Positions 44,640 to 53,591 of a DNA stretch of 64,000 nt are shown in pieces. Source of the DNA: Seonamhaeicola sp. ML3 (lineage in GTDB: Bacteria > Bacteroidota > Bacteroidia > Flavobacteriales > Flavobacteriaceae); NCBI RefSeq assembly GCF_023273855.1, contig NZ_CP096884.1, positions 3,100,001 to 3,164,000 of the forward strand, given 5' to 3'. A program made the position numbers and the translations under genes. A model generated the notes under the pieces. That model was given only the letters and a program-made list of their open reading frames with translations. It did not search any database and was not told where the DNA came from. Position 1 is the first letter of the stretch. Each line of letters starts with the position of its first letter.

Positions 44640-45641
44640 TTACCTATTAATAGCTCCAGATGTGTCACCTTCCATTAAGTTTTGCACGTTCTCAAGTGAA
44701 ACCGTATTTACGTCTCCTGGCACTGTGTGTTTTAAGGCGCATGCTGCTGATGCAAAATCCATAGCTTGTTCATCTTCAAAGTGTAACAAACCGTATATAA
44801 GACCCGCTGCAAAGGCATCTCCTGTTCCAACGCGATCTATAATGTGGGTGATATTTAACATATCCGTTTTTATATACTTTTTACCATTCCACAATTTACC
44901 TTGAATTTGATGGTGGGAAGCACTTATGGTTCTTCTAGTTTTTTTGACTACTTTTTTAATATTGGGATAAACATCAATTAGCTTTTTAGCTAAAAATTGA
45001 AATTTATCATCTGGCTCACCTATTCCAAACATGTCTCTAATACCACGACTACTTGTAATCACAACATCACAATGCTCAACCAATAGAGGTATAACCTCTT
45101 GCATTGTTTTGCCATATTTCCACATGTTACTTCTGGAATTAATGTCTCCAGAAACAGTTATACCCATTTTGTTCGCTGTTTTAATAGCATCTAAGCAGCA
45201 TTGGGCAGCTCCATCCGAAATAGCAGGTGTTATTCCTGTCCAATGAAACCAATCGGCATCCTTGAGAACTTCTTCCCAATTAACCATGGCAGGTTCAATT
45301 AACGAAAAAGCAGACCCCTCTCTTTCATAAATAACCTCACTGGGTCTATGCACGGCTCCTTTCTCTAAGAAGTATTTGCCTATCATGTCATCACCATAAA
45401 TGACATGTTCAGTGCTTAACCAGTGTTTACGTAAAAATTGGGCAGCTGCTTTTCCTAGGGCATTATCTGGAAAACGAGTAATGTGAGCCGCTTTCATACC
45501 TAAATAAGCGCATGAAATTGCCACATTAGCTTCACCGCCTCCATAAACCAGTTCGAAGGATGAAGCCTGAGAAAATTTTTCATATCCCGGAGGTGACAAA
45601 CGCATCATGACCTCACCAAATGTTATCACTTTTTTAGCCAT
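44640..45641 (-). CDS. kdgK: 2-keto-3-deoxygluconate kinase (KdgK, PfkB family)
   Basis: Phosphorylates 2-keto-3-deoxygluconate with ATP to KDPG, the last step before aldol cleavage. 333 residues. PfkB marks: N-terminal GGGEANVAISCAYLG, the substrate-side MVNWEEVLKDADWFHWTGITPAI, and the C-terminal RVGTGDAFAAGLIYGLL with catalytic Asp and anion hole. It starts 5 bases after the PL6 gene ends. The KdgA aldolase that would follow in the pathway is absent from this window. Confidence 0.92.
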   Translation of the reverse strand: MAKKVITFGEVMMRLSPPGYEKFSQASSFELVYGGGEANVAISCAYLGMKAAHITRFPDNALGKAAAQFLRKHWLSTEHVIYGDDMIGKYFLEKGAVHRPSEVIYEREGSAFSLIEPAMVNWEEVLKDADWFHWTGITPAISDGAAQCCLDAIKTANKMGITVSGDINSRSNMWKYGKTMQEVIPLLVEHCDVVITSSRGIRDMFGIGEPDDKFQFLAKKLIDVYPNIKKVVKKTRRTISASHHQIQGKLWNGKKYIKTDMLNITHIIDRVGTGDAFAAGLIYGLLHFEDEQAMDFASAACALKHTVPGDVNTVSLENVQNLMEGDTSGAINR

Positions 45642-45646
45642 ATTGC

Positions 45647-47956
45647 CTAATACATCAATTTCAATTTCAAATTTTCTTCAACCACTATTTTACCCGAATT
45701 AGAAATAGTGTTGTTTGCATGAGAATTATTTTTAGCACCCCAAAGTAGGGCTACCAATTTTACCTGATTGTTTTTAAAAGTATTGTTAGAAATATCCACG
45801 TTAATAATACCTCTAGTGTTAATTAAGATACCATTTTGTTCTTTAGCACCACAATTTGTAAAAGAACTATTTCTTAAGATAAGATTACCTCCTATGGTAG
45901 ACTCATCATATCCACCACGGTAGTAATCAATAACGTTTTGATTGACATTGGAAAAATGGCAGTTTTCTATAGTTAGATATTCTGTATTGTAGTCTCCTCT
46001 ATCGTTGGTTTCTTCAGATAATTTTAAGCCATTTTTACAATTGGAAATAGATGTATTCTTAAACGTGATTCGTTCAGCAAACGATTGCTTGTAGGCTTTT
46101 AAGGCGAATTTGAAGTTACTTATTTCACATTGTGCAACTTTCAGTCCAAAATGAGTGTACATATTTTCCTTTAATGAAGCAAAAGCATGTTGTGTTCCTT
46201 TACCTTTTAGAATAACGCCTTCTATCTTTAAGAAACCTTTGGGATGCAATTGGAATAAAGGTGTGTCTTCTATTCCAGAAAATATGATTTCAGCCTTACC
46301 ATCACCAAGCGTTTTAATTGTAAGTTGCTTGTCTATTAGAATAGATTCGTTGACTTGATAAGGAACTGGATCCAAAGTAATAATATCACCATTTTCAGCT
46401 TCATCTATTTTGGCTTGAAAATCATCATTGATGGCTACCTTTATTGTTTTAGGTTCTTTATCCTTAACTTCATCAGAATACCATCTTGGACCATATTTGG
46501 ATTTATCCAAGATTGAAGGGGTTATACCGTTGGTGTTTACCACGGCACCAATACTATTGTTGGAGCTTCTTGAATTTCCAAAGAGATCTTTTGTTATTTT
46601 TTCAAACTCAAATCCTTGATAGGGTTCTATTTCAAAACTTGATGAAGGTATCCAAATATGTTCTGCAATTTCACTTAACTTAAAACCGACTTCCTGAAGA
46701 CCTTCTTGGATTTCAAATGCTACCCCCTGATTATTTATGATATTGTTTTTAAATGCTACCCCATCAGCTTTATCGTGTTCTACAATTGGTGAATTATCAC
46801 CTATTTCGTTATAAAGAATGTTGTTAGCGACCAAAGTTCTTAACGGTCGCGCTGAACGTATTTCTGATGCTGGTAATACATCTTTTTGCGCTAAATTTTG
46901 CCCGACCCCAAATTGCCATGGCGAATCACAATTAATGTAAGTGTTATATGCCACTACTACATCGGTTACCTGATTGTACCTGTTTTGAGGGGATTTAGGG
47001 ATGCCGTTCATAACTGCCAGCGGACTTCTAAAACTCTTGCCTTTTAGATTATAGAAGTAATTATTTGTTACCCAATGACCAGTATTAATAATCCTGATGC
47101 CACCAATGTTTTCATTTTCCCCATCACCTATAAAGTAATTGCCATCTATGGTACAATAATTTCCATGTCTTGTAACCAAAGACCCTTCACTCTTATAAAA
47201 CACATTATTTCGAAATTCGTTGAAATTGGTTTTGCTAGATATTATTTCAACTTCTCCGTTACATTCTTCGAATAAGTTGTTTGCTACTAAGGTATAACTA
47301 GGAGACATTGAAGAATAACTATCTCCAATCTGAATGGTTTCACCACTGGCGCCACCTTTTGGAGGTCTAGGCCCGAAATGATTATTAATTATTTGATGAT
47401 AATTGTTAATATGTTCATTCCCTTTTAAATCTACACGAATAGTTGGTCCGCGATTAGTCTTCCCCTCAATGTAACAATTACTTAATGTATTATGCCTCCC
47501 CCAGAATTGAATCCAACGGTCCGCATCATCTCGTGTCATTTTGTTAAAATCCTCTATAACACTGTTAGTGAAAGTACAATGGTTGCCAATGGTTTCTTTA
47601 TCGACCCTAAAAATTACCACAGCTTCACTGGGCGAGTAGCCGTTTCTATAATGTAAACCATCAACAATAAGATATTGACCGCCAAATTTTAAATCTGAAA
47701 CACCTTCTACAAATACTTTACCGGGAGTTTCAGCCTTTATTGTAATAGGTTGTTTTTCTGTTCCGTTGGCAATAAACTTTATTTGAAGGTCTTTCCATAT
47801 TCCGTCGGCCAATGCAATAACATCTCCAGGCTGTGCTTTACTAATTGCTGTTTCTAATTCAGCAACATTATTTACCAAAACTACACTGCCAATAGTTGTA
47901 TTATTGCATGACACAAGGCAAAAGCTTGTAAAAAGAAACAGAAAAAGAGATTTCAT
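45647..47956 (-). CDS. PL6 alginate lyase, lipoprotein, two beta-helix domains
   Basis: 769 residues, lipobox SFCLVSCNNT. The N-terminal 400 residues form a right-handed beta-helix of the chondroitinase-B/PL6 type, with PGDVIALADGIWKDL at the start, HINNYHQIINNHFGPRPP and GGASGETIQIGDS near the calcium-dependent active site. A second beta-helix-like region (about 490-760) has repeated short strands (NCHFSNVNQN, NSSFTNCGAK, NNTFKNN). Two-domain PL6 enzymes of this size are known. It probably makes unsaturated oligomers at the surface. Confidence 0.9.
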   Translation of the reverse strand: MKSLFLFLFTSFCLVSCNNTTIGSVVLVNNVAELETAISKAQPGDVIALADGIWKDLQIKFIANGTEKQPITIKAETPGKVFVEGVSDLKFGGQYLIVDGLHYRNGYSPSEAVVIFRVDKETIGNHCTFTNSVIEDFNKMTRDDADRWIQFWGRHNTLSNCYIEGKTNRGPTIRVDLKGNEHINNYHQIINNHFGPRPPKGGASGETIQIGDSYSSMSPSYTLVANNLFEECNGEVEIISSKTNFNEFRNNVFYKSEGSLVTRHGNYCTIDGNYFIGDGENENIGGIRIINTGHWVTNNYFYNLKGKSFRSPLAVMNGIPKSPQNRYNQVTDVVVAYNTYINCDSPWQFGVGQNLAQKDVLPASEIRSARPLRTLVANNILYNEIGDNSPIVEHDKADGVAFKNNIINNQGVAFEIQEGLQEVGFKLSEIAEHIWIPSSSFEIEPYQGFEFEKITKDLFGNSRSSNNSIGAVVNTNGITPSILDKSKYGPRWYSDEVKDKEPKTIKVAINDDFQAKIDEAENGDIITLDPVPYQVNESILIDKQLTIKTLGDGKAEIIFSGIEDTPLFQLHPKGFLKIEGVILKGKGTQHAFASLKENMYTHFGLKVAQCEISNFKFALKAYKQSFAERITFKNTSISNCKNGLKLSEETNDRGDYNTEYLTIENCHFSNVNQNVIDYYRGGYDESTIGGNLILRNSSFTNCGAKEQNGILINTRGIINVDISNNTFKNNQVKLVALLWGAKNNSHANNTISNSGKIVVEENLKLKLMY

Positions 47957-48047
47957 GGGTCTTTTAAATTTTAATTTAAGGTAAGGAATAAAAGAAAGCC
48001 TTTATACGTTAGATAAAGACTTTCTGCCTATTAAAAAATCAACTAAA

Positions 48048-49412
48048 CTATTCAACTAAAATTTTTCTATTAAAACTACCATCTTCTGTGGCAATATTTA
48101 ATAAGTACATTCCTGAGCTTAAATGAGAGATATTTATTTTATTATTTGTTAATCCTCTTTGAGACAAAACTTCTTTCCCAAGGAAATCATAAATCTTTAG
48201 AGAAGATACCTCGATGTTATTTAAATCTATGTTCAAAATGCCTTTAACAGGATTAGGATAGACTCTTAATTTAGACGCAATATTATCTTCTGTTGAAAGC
48301 GCACTAAAACTAACATTAACTTCTCCATAAGTCAATCCACCGAAATCACTAAGATTATTGTTTGTTAATTGAGCACTGGGAATGTTCCTAGTTCCTGTGC
48401 CGCTAAATTTGTAATCAGGATAAGAACGTGAATTTAAACGACCCGCCATCCAATCATCATTGGTATCAATACCGTCGGCACTACAGGCAAAACCCGTTGA
48501 AGTTCCTTGTCTAGCTATCCACATAGGATATTGATTAAGAGTAACAATCGAAGGCGATAAGGAGCTGTCATAATGAAGCACTGTTGGACTTTCTGAACCA
48601 TCTAATATTTCTACAAAAATAACTTTACCATACGCAAATTCCCCTACTTCACCACTTCCTGTTGAGATATCATCATCATCTAGAAGACTTACAGAGTCAT
48701 AAATTGTCCATGACAATGCTGCGCCATCCAGAACACCATCTTCATTTGAGTCTACTATCTCATCTTTAGGATTTCCAGCAGTTGATTTCACAATCATGTA
48801 TGTAGAACTTTGATCATTTATACTACCATCATAACCAATATCTGGACTTTTAGATACACTATTAAATTTATCTAATTCAAAATGTCCGCTTCCTTCATCT
48901 ACCCAAGCCGGTATTCCAGTTAAAGCTATTGTAACAACAGTAGCATTAGAGGAAGCTAAGGCTGTGTCATAAGGGTTAGTAATGGTTACTCCACTAATAT
49001 CGGTAGAACCATCCGAATCTAAAGACCCAGTATCAAAAGTCATATTTGCAACAATTGACAAAATCCCATTACTTCCAAATTGCAATCCACTTAGATTTAC
49101 AGCGTCTCTAACTTTACCTATATTACTTCCAACGTCGCTATCATCGCCATCGCCATCAATAACAATAAAATATACATCATTATCTATTGTAGCATTTGGT
49201 GTTCCTCTAAATTCAAAATATTCGATACAATCATCAACAGCATATTCAAAATCTGCTACTAAAGGAGTATCCGTATAATCATTAAATAAACCTGAGTTAT
49301 TCGGTGGACTAGGAATAATTTCGCTAATGAAATAAGTTGAATGGTCATAGGTTTGCGAAAATCCTAGAATTCCCATAATTAACATCAGTAATAAAAGTAA
49401 TTTTGTTTTCAT
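48048..49412 (-). CDS. T9SS-secreted protein of the alginate locus (lamin-tail-like)
   Basis: 454 residues, first gene of the locus. Signal peptide (LLLLMLIMGILGFSQ). The body resembles lamin-tail-like beta domains (YFISEIIPSPPNN...IEYFEFRGTPNATIDNDVYFIVIDGDGDDS) and is Asp-rich with calcium-binding character. The last 75 residues are a type A type IX secretion sorting domain (LRVYPNPVKGILNIDL...LKIYDFLGKEV...SGMYLLNIATEDG). The molecular role is unknown; its strict operator control suggests it serves alginate capture or degradation. Confidence 0.8.
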   Translation of the reverse strand: MKTKLLLLLMLIMGILGFSQTYDHSTYFISEIIPSPPNNSGLFNDYTDTPLVADFEYAVDDCIEYFEFRGTPNATIDNDVYFIVIDGDGDDSDVGSNIGKVRDAVNLSGLQFGSNGILSIVANMTFDTGSLDSDGSTDISGVTITNPYDTALASSNATVVTIALTGIPAWVDEGSGHFELDKFNSVSKSPDIGYDGSINDQSSTYMIVKSTAGNPKDEIVDSNEDGVLDGAALSWTIYDSVSLLDDDDISTGSGEVGEFAYGKVIFVEILDGSESPTVLHYDSSLSPSIVTLNQYPMWIARQGTSTGFACSADGIDTNDDWMAGRLNSRSYPDYKFSGTGTRNIPSAQLTNNNLSDFGGLTYGEVNVSFSALSTEDNIASKLRVYPNPVKGILNIDLNNIEVSSLKIYDFLGKEVLSQRGLTNNKINISHLSSGMYLLNIATEDGSFNRKILVE

Positions 49413-49436
49413 AATGGCTTAATTTAGTTAGTGTTT

Positions 49437-49488
49437 TTGGTTTTCCAAACTGGTAAACTAAATTGGTTAACCAGTTTGGTTTTCCAAA
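49437..49488 (-). promoter_or_regulatory. Four tandem GntR-type operators at the head of the locus
   Basis: Four units every 13 bp start at 49437, 49450, 49463 and 49476: TTGGTTTTCCAAA, CTGGTAAACTAAA, TTGGTTAACCAGT, TTGGTTTTCCAAA. The third holds the perfect palindrome TGGTTAACCA seen also at gntR. The fourth overlaps the -7 box. The array spans the predicted start point, a repression geometry like that at SusC. Confidence 0.78.
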
Positions 49489-49514
49489 AATACAAATATT
49501 TGTTGAATAACCAA
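49485..49514 (-). promoter_or_regulatory. Promoter of the upstream alginate operon
   Basis: On the minus strand TTG (49514-49512), a 19-base spacer and TATTTTTG (49492-49485) match the consensus. The predicted start is near 49478, about 65 bases before the ATG at 49412. Confidence 0.75.
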
Positions 49515-49868
49515 ATATTTTAAAAACTGATTGTTATGCTAAAGCATTTGTACTTTAAGTATTTCCTTATTTAGGTTCAACATAATAAAAAGAACAAAAA
49601 AGTTTAGGAGATAGTTATTTAAAAAAAAACTAAGATGTAGTTGTTAGTAGTATCAAAACACAAACGATAAAAGGTGTAGAGATACAAAATTTATAAAATC
49701 AGAAACAGTAAAGATTGGAATTTAATCACAAAAAAATCATTAAAAAAATAATAAGATTGTTATTAACCTCATTATGCGATTTTTTATTTAAGAAGCTTGG
49801 GCGAGTATAATAATGAAAACTATTTAGCGACTAGACTACTATTAGATTCCATTTTTTAATATAATCAT
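49515..49868. other. Intergenic spacer between alginate locus and tRNA genes
   Basis: No gene, repeat or array is supported. It is strongly AT-rich, with several short A runs. Confidence 0.6.
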
Positions 49869-49907
49869 AAAAAAAAGCCCGACATAAAATGTCGAGCTTT
49901 TTTGTTT
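49869..49907 (-). terminator. Terminator of the tRNA pair
   Basis: On the minus strand AAGCTCGACAT-TTT-ATGTCGGGCTT is followed by TTTTTT. It lies 8 bases after tRNA-Pro. A-runs on the other side make it potentially bidirectional. Confidence 0.8.
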
Positions 49908-49914
49908 TTTGTTG

Positions 49915-49989
49915 TCGGGGTGGCAGGATTCGAACCTGCGACCTCCGCGTCCCAAACGCGGCGCGATAACCGGGCTACGCTACACCCCG
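49915..49989 (-). tRNA. tRNA-Pro(UGG)
   Basis: 75 bases. Acceptor stem CGGGGTG / CACCCCG with discriminator A. Anticodon stem-loop CCGCG-TTTGGGA-CGCGG gives anticodon UGG. T-arm GCAGGTTCGAATCCTGC. CCA is not encoded. Confidence 0.97.
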
Positions 49990-49997
49990 AAAAAATG

Positions 49998-50081
49998 CGG
50001 AGAGACCGGGATTCGAACCCGGGCAGCACTTGCGCGCTGACAGATTAGCAATCTGCTCCATTACCACTCTGGCACCTCTCC
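49998..50081 (-). tRNA. tRNA-Ser(GCU)
   Basis: 84-base class II tRNA. Acceptor stem GGAGAGG / TCTCTCC with discriminator G. Anticodon loop TTGCTAA gives anticodon GCU. A variable arm rich in GC (AGCGCGCAAGTGCT) and T-arm CCGGGTTCGAATCCCGG are present. It is the first gene of a two-tRNA transcript with tRNA-Pro, 8 bases upstream. Confidence 0.97.
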
Positions 50082-50155
50082 TTATTTTCTTTAAGAACCT
50101 TTTGCAACTTAATGCAACGCTTAGCAACCAAAAACCTTAGTTGTTCAAGCGGGTG

Positions 50156-50186
50156 CAAATGTAATTCATACTATGAAAGAACGCAA
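50156..50186 (-). promoter_or_regulatory. Promoter of tRNA-Ser(GCU)/tRNA-Pro
   Basis: On the minus strand TTG (50186-50184), 20 bases and TACATTTG (50163-50156), continuing TTTGCACCCGC as at the tRNA-Ser(UGA) promoter. It gives a leader of about 65 bases before the tRNA. Confidence 0.78.
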
Positions 50187-50211
50187 CTATTTTTTTTAAT
50201 TTTTTTAAAAA

Positions 50212-52260
50212 TTATTCTGGATATTCTACTCGCAAATGGTATATGTTTGCCAGCTTTTGTTTTAACACTTTTTTTATAGCCTGAATTTCCTTGAAAGTTA
50301 TATCTGCGTTTAAAAATTGTCCCTCTTCAATCTGCTTGCTTATAATATTTTCTACAAACAAATCTATTTTCGTGGACGTAGGTTCCTTTAGGCTTTTTGA
50401 AGCTGCTTCCACACTATCGCACATCATTAAAATGGCGGTTTCCTTACTAAATGGTTTTGGACCAGGGTAACTGTAATGCAACTTATCTACTGCGTCGTTT
50501 TCCTTCTTTTCCTGCATATAGAAATAATAAACAACACTAGTTCCATGATGTGTTCTAATAAAATCGATGACTCTATCTGGTAAATTATTCTTTCTAGCGA
50601 TTTCAATACCATTTATAACATGATCGACTATTATCTTGGCACTTTCCCTTGAAGATAATTCATCATGCGGATTGATACCTGTAGATTGATTTTCGGTAAA
50701 ATACGTTGGGTTCTTCATTTTACCTATATCATGATAGAGCGCACCTACCCTAACCAACATAGCATTAGCACCAACTTCATTAGCAGATGCCTCTGCCAGA
50801 TTAGCCACATTTAATGAGTGATGAAAAGTTCCCGGAGCTACATTGGACAACTGTTTAAGTAATTTAGAATTCGTATCTGATAGCTCCAAAAGAGACACAT
50901 CGGAAACCAAGCCAAACAGCTTCTCGTAAGCATAAATTAATGGTTGTACAAAAAGTGTAGCTAGACCACAGAGAATAAACCAAATAAAGATTTCCCATTT
51001 AAGTGTTTCGATACTACCCTCGTGAATAACAAAGAATGCAAAATAGGCAATTATGTATACTAGTGTAATCTGTCCAACAGAGATAAAAAGATTGGCACGC
51101 TTATAAAGTTCAGATACTGTTAAAATCGTTACGATACCTGCAATAATTTGTAGGAACATATACTCGTAACTATTTGGCACTACAAAACCTAAAAGTAGTA
51201 CCGTAAGTACATGTGTAAACAAACCCAATCTAGCATCGAAAAAAGCTTTTAAAACTAATGGCAGCACACATATAGGGACTACATAAATGAATTTTGGATT
51301 GTAGTTAACAACGAAAGTGGTAATGAAAATTAATAAAAGTATATTAAAGAATATAAAGGTAACCTTGGTATTGTTTTCATAAACTTCTGTTCTATATTTC
51401 CTTAAAAAAAGAAGTAACATTAACATGGCCAACGATACCAGTAGCGAATAAGCAAACAGCACCAAGTTGTAGTTTGACTCATTCCAAACTTGAGACTCAT
51501 ATTCAGATTGCAGGGATTTTAACTTCTGAAACTTATCCCCCTCTACTACTTCTCCTTTGGATATTATGAGGGTCCCCTTAACAACGCTCCCGCGTGCAAG
51601 CGAAACTTTATCTAATTCTTCCTTGGCAACTTTTTCAGTAAAGGACTTATTAAACGTTAAATTAGGTTCAATTAAATCGAAAAACACCGAGGTTAAGCCT
51701 TTCTTGTAGTCCAATAAGTTGGCCTTTTTTAGCTCTTTTTCTAAAATTGAAGATACGTCGCTTAGCTTTATCAAGTTTGAATAAAATGCATCCTTAGTCT
51801 TAACATTGCCATCCAGTATTGCAATTGGTCTATTTGTAGGAAAATCGTAATTCTCATTAAGGATACCGAAAACGTAAAGTTGATTTATTATATCTGCCCC
51901 AGTGTTTTTAAGGTTTTTTATAAGATCTAACTCAAGAGAGTCTTGATATACCGAAGCGAACAGCTCTTCATATCTGAGTTTAATTTTGTCAGCAATACTA
52001 TTATCAAGGGTAAAATAAAGCACTGAGCTTTCTTCTATAGCCTGCTTTTCTGCTTCAATTTCCAGATCAGTTTTTTTTATGGCAAAATCGAATGGTGCCT
52101 GTAAATCTTCAGATTGCCAGGGCTTACCCTTTTCAAAGTCATACTTAAATTTTCCACTCTTTGGAAAAAAATAAACGATTAAAAAAGTTGTCGCTATAAA
52201 TAAAAACGCCTTGTAAATAAGCGAGTGGTTTTTGTATAGTCTATTTATAAAATCTTTCAA
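50212..52260 (-). CDS. pgpH: 7TM-HD membrane phosphodiesterase (PgpH-type c-di-AMP hydrolase)
   Basis: Degrades cyclic di-AMP to pApA at the inner membrane. 682 residues: one N-terminal helix (18-33), a large extracytoplasmic 7TMR-HDED domain (about 40-265), seven helices (about 270-450) and a cytoplasmic HD domain. Metal-binding residues are visible in FHHSLNVANLAEAS, VGALYHDIGKMKNP and DFIRTHHGTSVVYYFY, with a final Asp in MMCDSVEAASK. This domain order is specific for the PgpH class. Confidence 0.92.
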   Translation of the reverse strand: MKDFINRLYKNHSLIYKAFLFIATTFLIVYFFPKSGKFKYDFEKGKPWQSEDLQAPFDFAIKKTDLEIEAEKQAIEESSVLYFTLDNSIADKIKLRYEELFASVYQDSLELDLIKNLKNTGADIINQLYVFGILNENYDFPTNRPIAILDGNVKTKDAFYSNLIKLSDVSSILEKELKKANLLDYKKGLTSVFFDLIEPNLTFNKSFTEKVAKEELDKVSLARGSVVKGTLIISKGEVVEGDKFQKLKSLQSEYESQVWNESNYNLVLFAYSLLVSLAMLMLLLFLRKYRTEVYENNTKVTFIFFNILLLIFITTFVVNYNPKFIYVVPICVLPLVLKAFFDARLGLFTHVLTVLLLGFVVPNSYEYMFLQIIAGIVTILTVSELYKRANLFISVGQITLVYIIAYFAFFVIHEGSIETLKWEIFIWFILCGLATLFVQPLIYAYEKLFGLVSDVSLLELSDTNSKLLKQLSNVAPGTFHHSLNVANLAEASANEVGANAMLVRVGALYHDIGKMKNPTYFTENQSTGINPHDELSSRESAKIIVDHVINGIEIARKNNLPDRVIDFIRTHHGTSVVYYFYMQEKKENDAVDKLHYSYPGPKPFSKETAILMMCDSVEAASKSLKEPTSTKIDLFVENIISKQIEEGQFLNADITFKEIQAIKKVLKQKLANIYHLRVEYPE

Positions 52261-52403
52261 TCGTATAGAATTTATTAAAGCAATGCGTTAAGGTATTCAA
52301 ATGTAATGAATTCTTAGGTTTTTAGTTTTTTATCTTTAATGAAACATCTTTAAATCTGTCAAAATTGATTATTTTCGTTTTCAGTATATCTAACAAGTAA
52401 TTA

Positions 52404-53582
52404 ATGAATAGAGAAGTAGTCATTGTATCTGCTGTGAGAACGCCAATTGGCAGCTTTCTGGGTGCCTTATCAAAAGTTCCTGCTCCTCAATTAGGTGCCA
52501 TTGCCATAAAAGGGGCCTTGGAAAAGATAAACCTAAAAGGAGAAATGGTAGAGGAAGTTTTAATGGGCAACGTGCTACAAGCTGGCACAGGGCAAGCCCC
52601 AGCAAGACAAGCGGCTATTCATGCCGGGATTCCTGATAGCGTACCCTGTACTACCGTAAATAAGGTCTGTGCCTCTGGAATGAAAGCAGTAATATTGGCA
52701 GCTCAAAGTATTGCACTTGGAGATAACAATATTGTAGTTGCTGGTGGTATGGAAAACATGAGCTTGACCCCACACTACATTTCTACAAGAATGGGAACAA
52801 AATTTGGTCCTACCAGCATAATAGATGGCATACAAAAAGATGGTTTAATCGATTCTTATGATGGAAACCTTATGGGAGTTTGTGCCGATTCTTGTGCTTC
52901 GGAGTATAATTTTTCCAGAGAGGATCAAGATACTTTCGCCATACAATCATATAAGCGTTCATCTAAGGCATGGAAAGAAGGCAAATTTGAAAATGAAGTA
53001 GTCCCAGTAGAGGTACCTCAACGACGGGGAGAACCCTTAATAGTTAATGAAGATGAAGAATTCAAAAGTGTTAACATCGACAAAATTCCCCAATTAAGAC
53101 CTGCTTTTACTAAAGACGGTACCGTTACAGCTGCAAATGCATCAACGATTAATGATGGTGCTGCAGCAGTAGTTTTAATGAGTAAAGAAAAAGCTAACGA
53201 ACTAGGAATAAAACCTCTAGCCATTATAAAAAGTTATGCCGATGCTGCGCAACAACCAGAATGGTTTACCACAGCTCCTGCTAAAGCATTACCACTAGCC
53301 TTAAGTAAAGCACAGATCAATTTAGAAGATGTGGATTTTTTCGAGTTAAACGAAGCTTTTTCGGTTGTTGGACTAGCAAATATGAAGATTCTAGGTTTAA
53401 ATGACTCTAAAGTAAATGTAAACGGAGGTGCAGTGTCTTTAGGCCACCCACTTGGGTGTTCAGGAACTAGAATCATCGTTACGCTATTAAGCATACTAAA
53501 ACAGCGTGACGCCAAGATTGGAGCAGCAGCCATTTGCAATGGTGGCGGAGGAGCTTCTGCAATTGTTTTAGAAAGAATTTAA
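52404..53582 (+). CDS. Acetyl-CoA C-acyltransferase (thiolase)
   Basis: Condenses or cleaves acyl-CoA with CoA, 392 residues, cytoplasmic. The nucleophile is C89 (NKVCASGMKAV). The general base His lies in GGAVSLGHPLGCSGTR, and the second active cysteine is C378 (AAICNGGGGASAI). The NEAF motif is present (FELNEAFSVV). Length and motifs fit both biosynthetic acetoacetyl-CoA thiolase and beta-oxidation enzymes. The NlpC/P60 gene starts 9 bases later. Confidence 0.93.
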   Translation: MNREVVIVSAVRTPIGSFLGALSKVPAPQLGAIAIKGALEKINLKGEMVEEVLMGNVLQAGTGQAPARQAAIHAGIPDSVPCTTVNKVCASGMKAVILAAQSIALGDNNIVVAGGMENMSLTPHYISTRMGTKFGPTSIIDGIQKDGLIDSYDGNLMGVCADSCASEYNFSREDQDTFAIQSYKRSSKAWKEGKFENEVVPVEVPQRRGEPLIVNEDEEFKSVNIDKIPQLRPAFTKDGTVTAANASTINDGAAAVVLMSKEKANELGIKPLAIIKSYADAAQQPEWFTTAPAKALPLALSKAQINLEDVDFFELNEAFSVVGLANMKILGLNDSKVNVNGGAVSLGHPLGCSGTRIIVTLLSILKQRDAKIGAAAICNGGGGASAIVLERI

Positions 53583-53591
53583 ATCGATTAA

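Noticed and set aside
49437-49488. Tandem TTGGTTTTCCAAA units as a CRISPR-like or microsatellite repeat
   Set aside because: Period is 13 bp without spacers and the copies overlap a consensus promoter, so a regulator array is the better reading.
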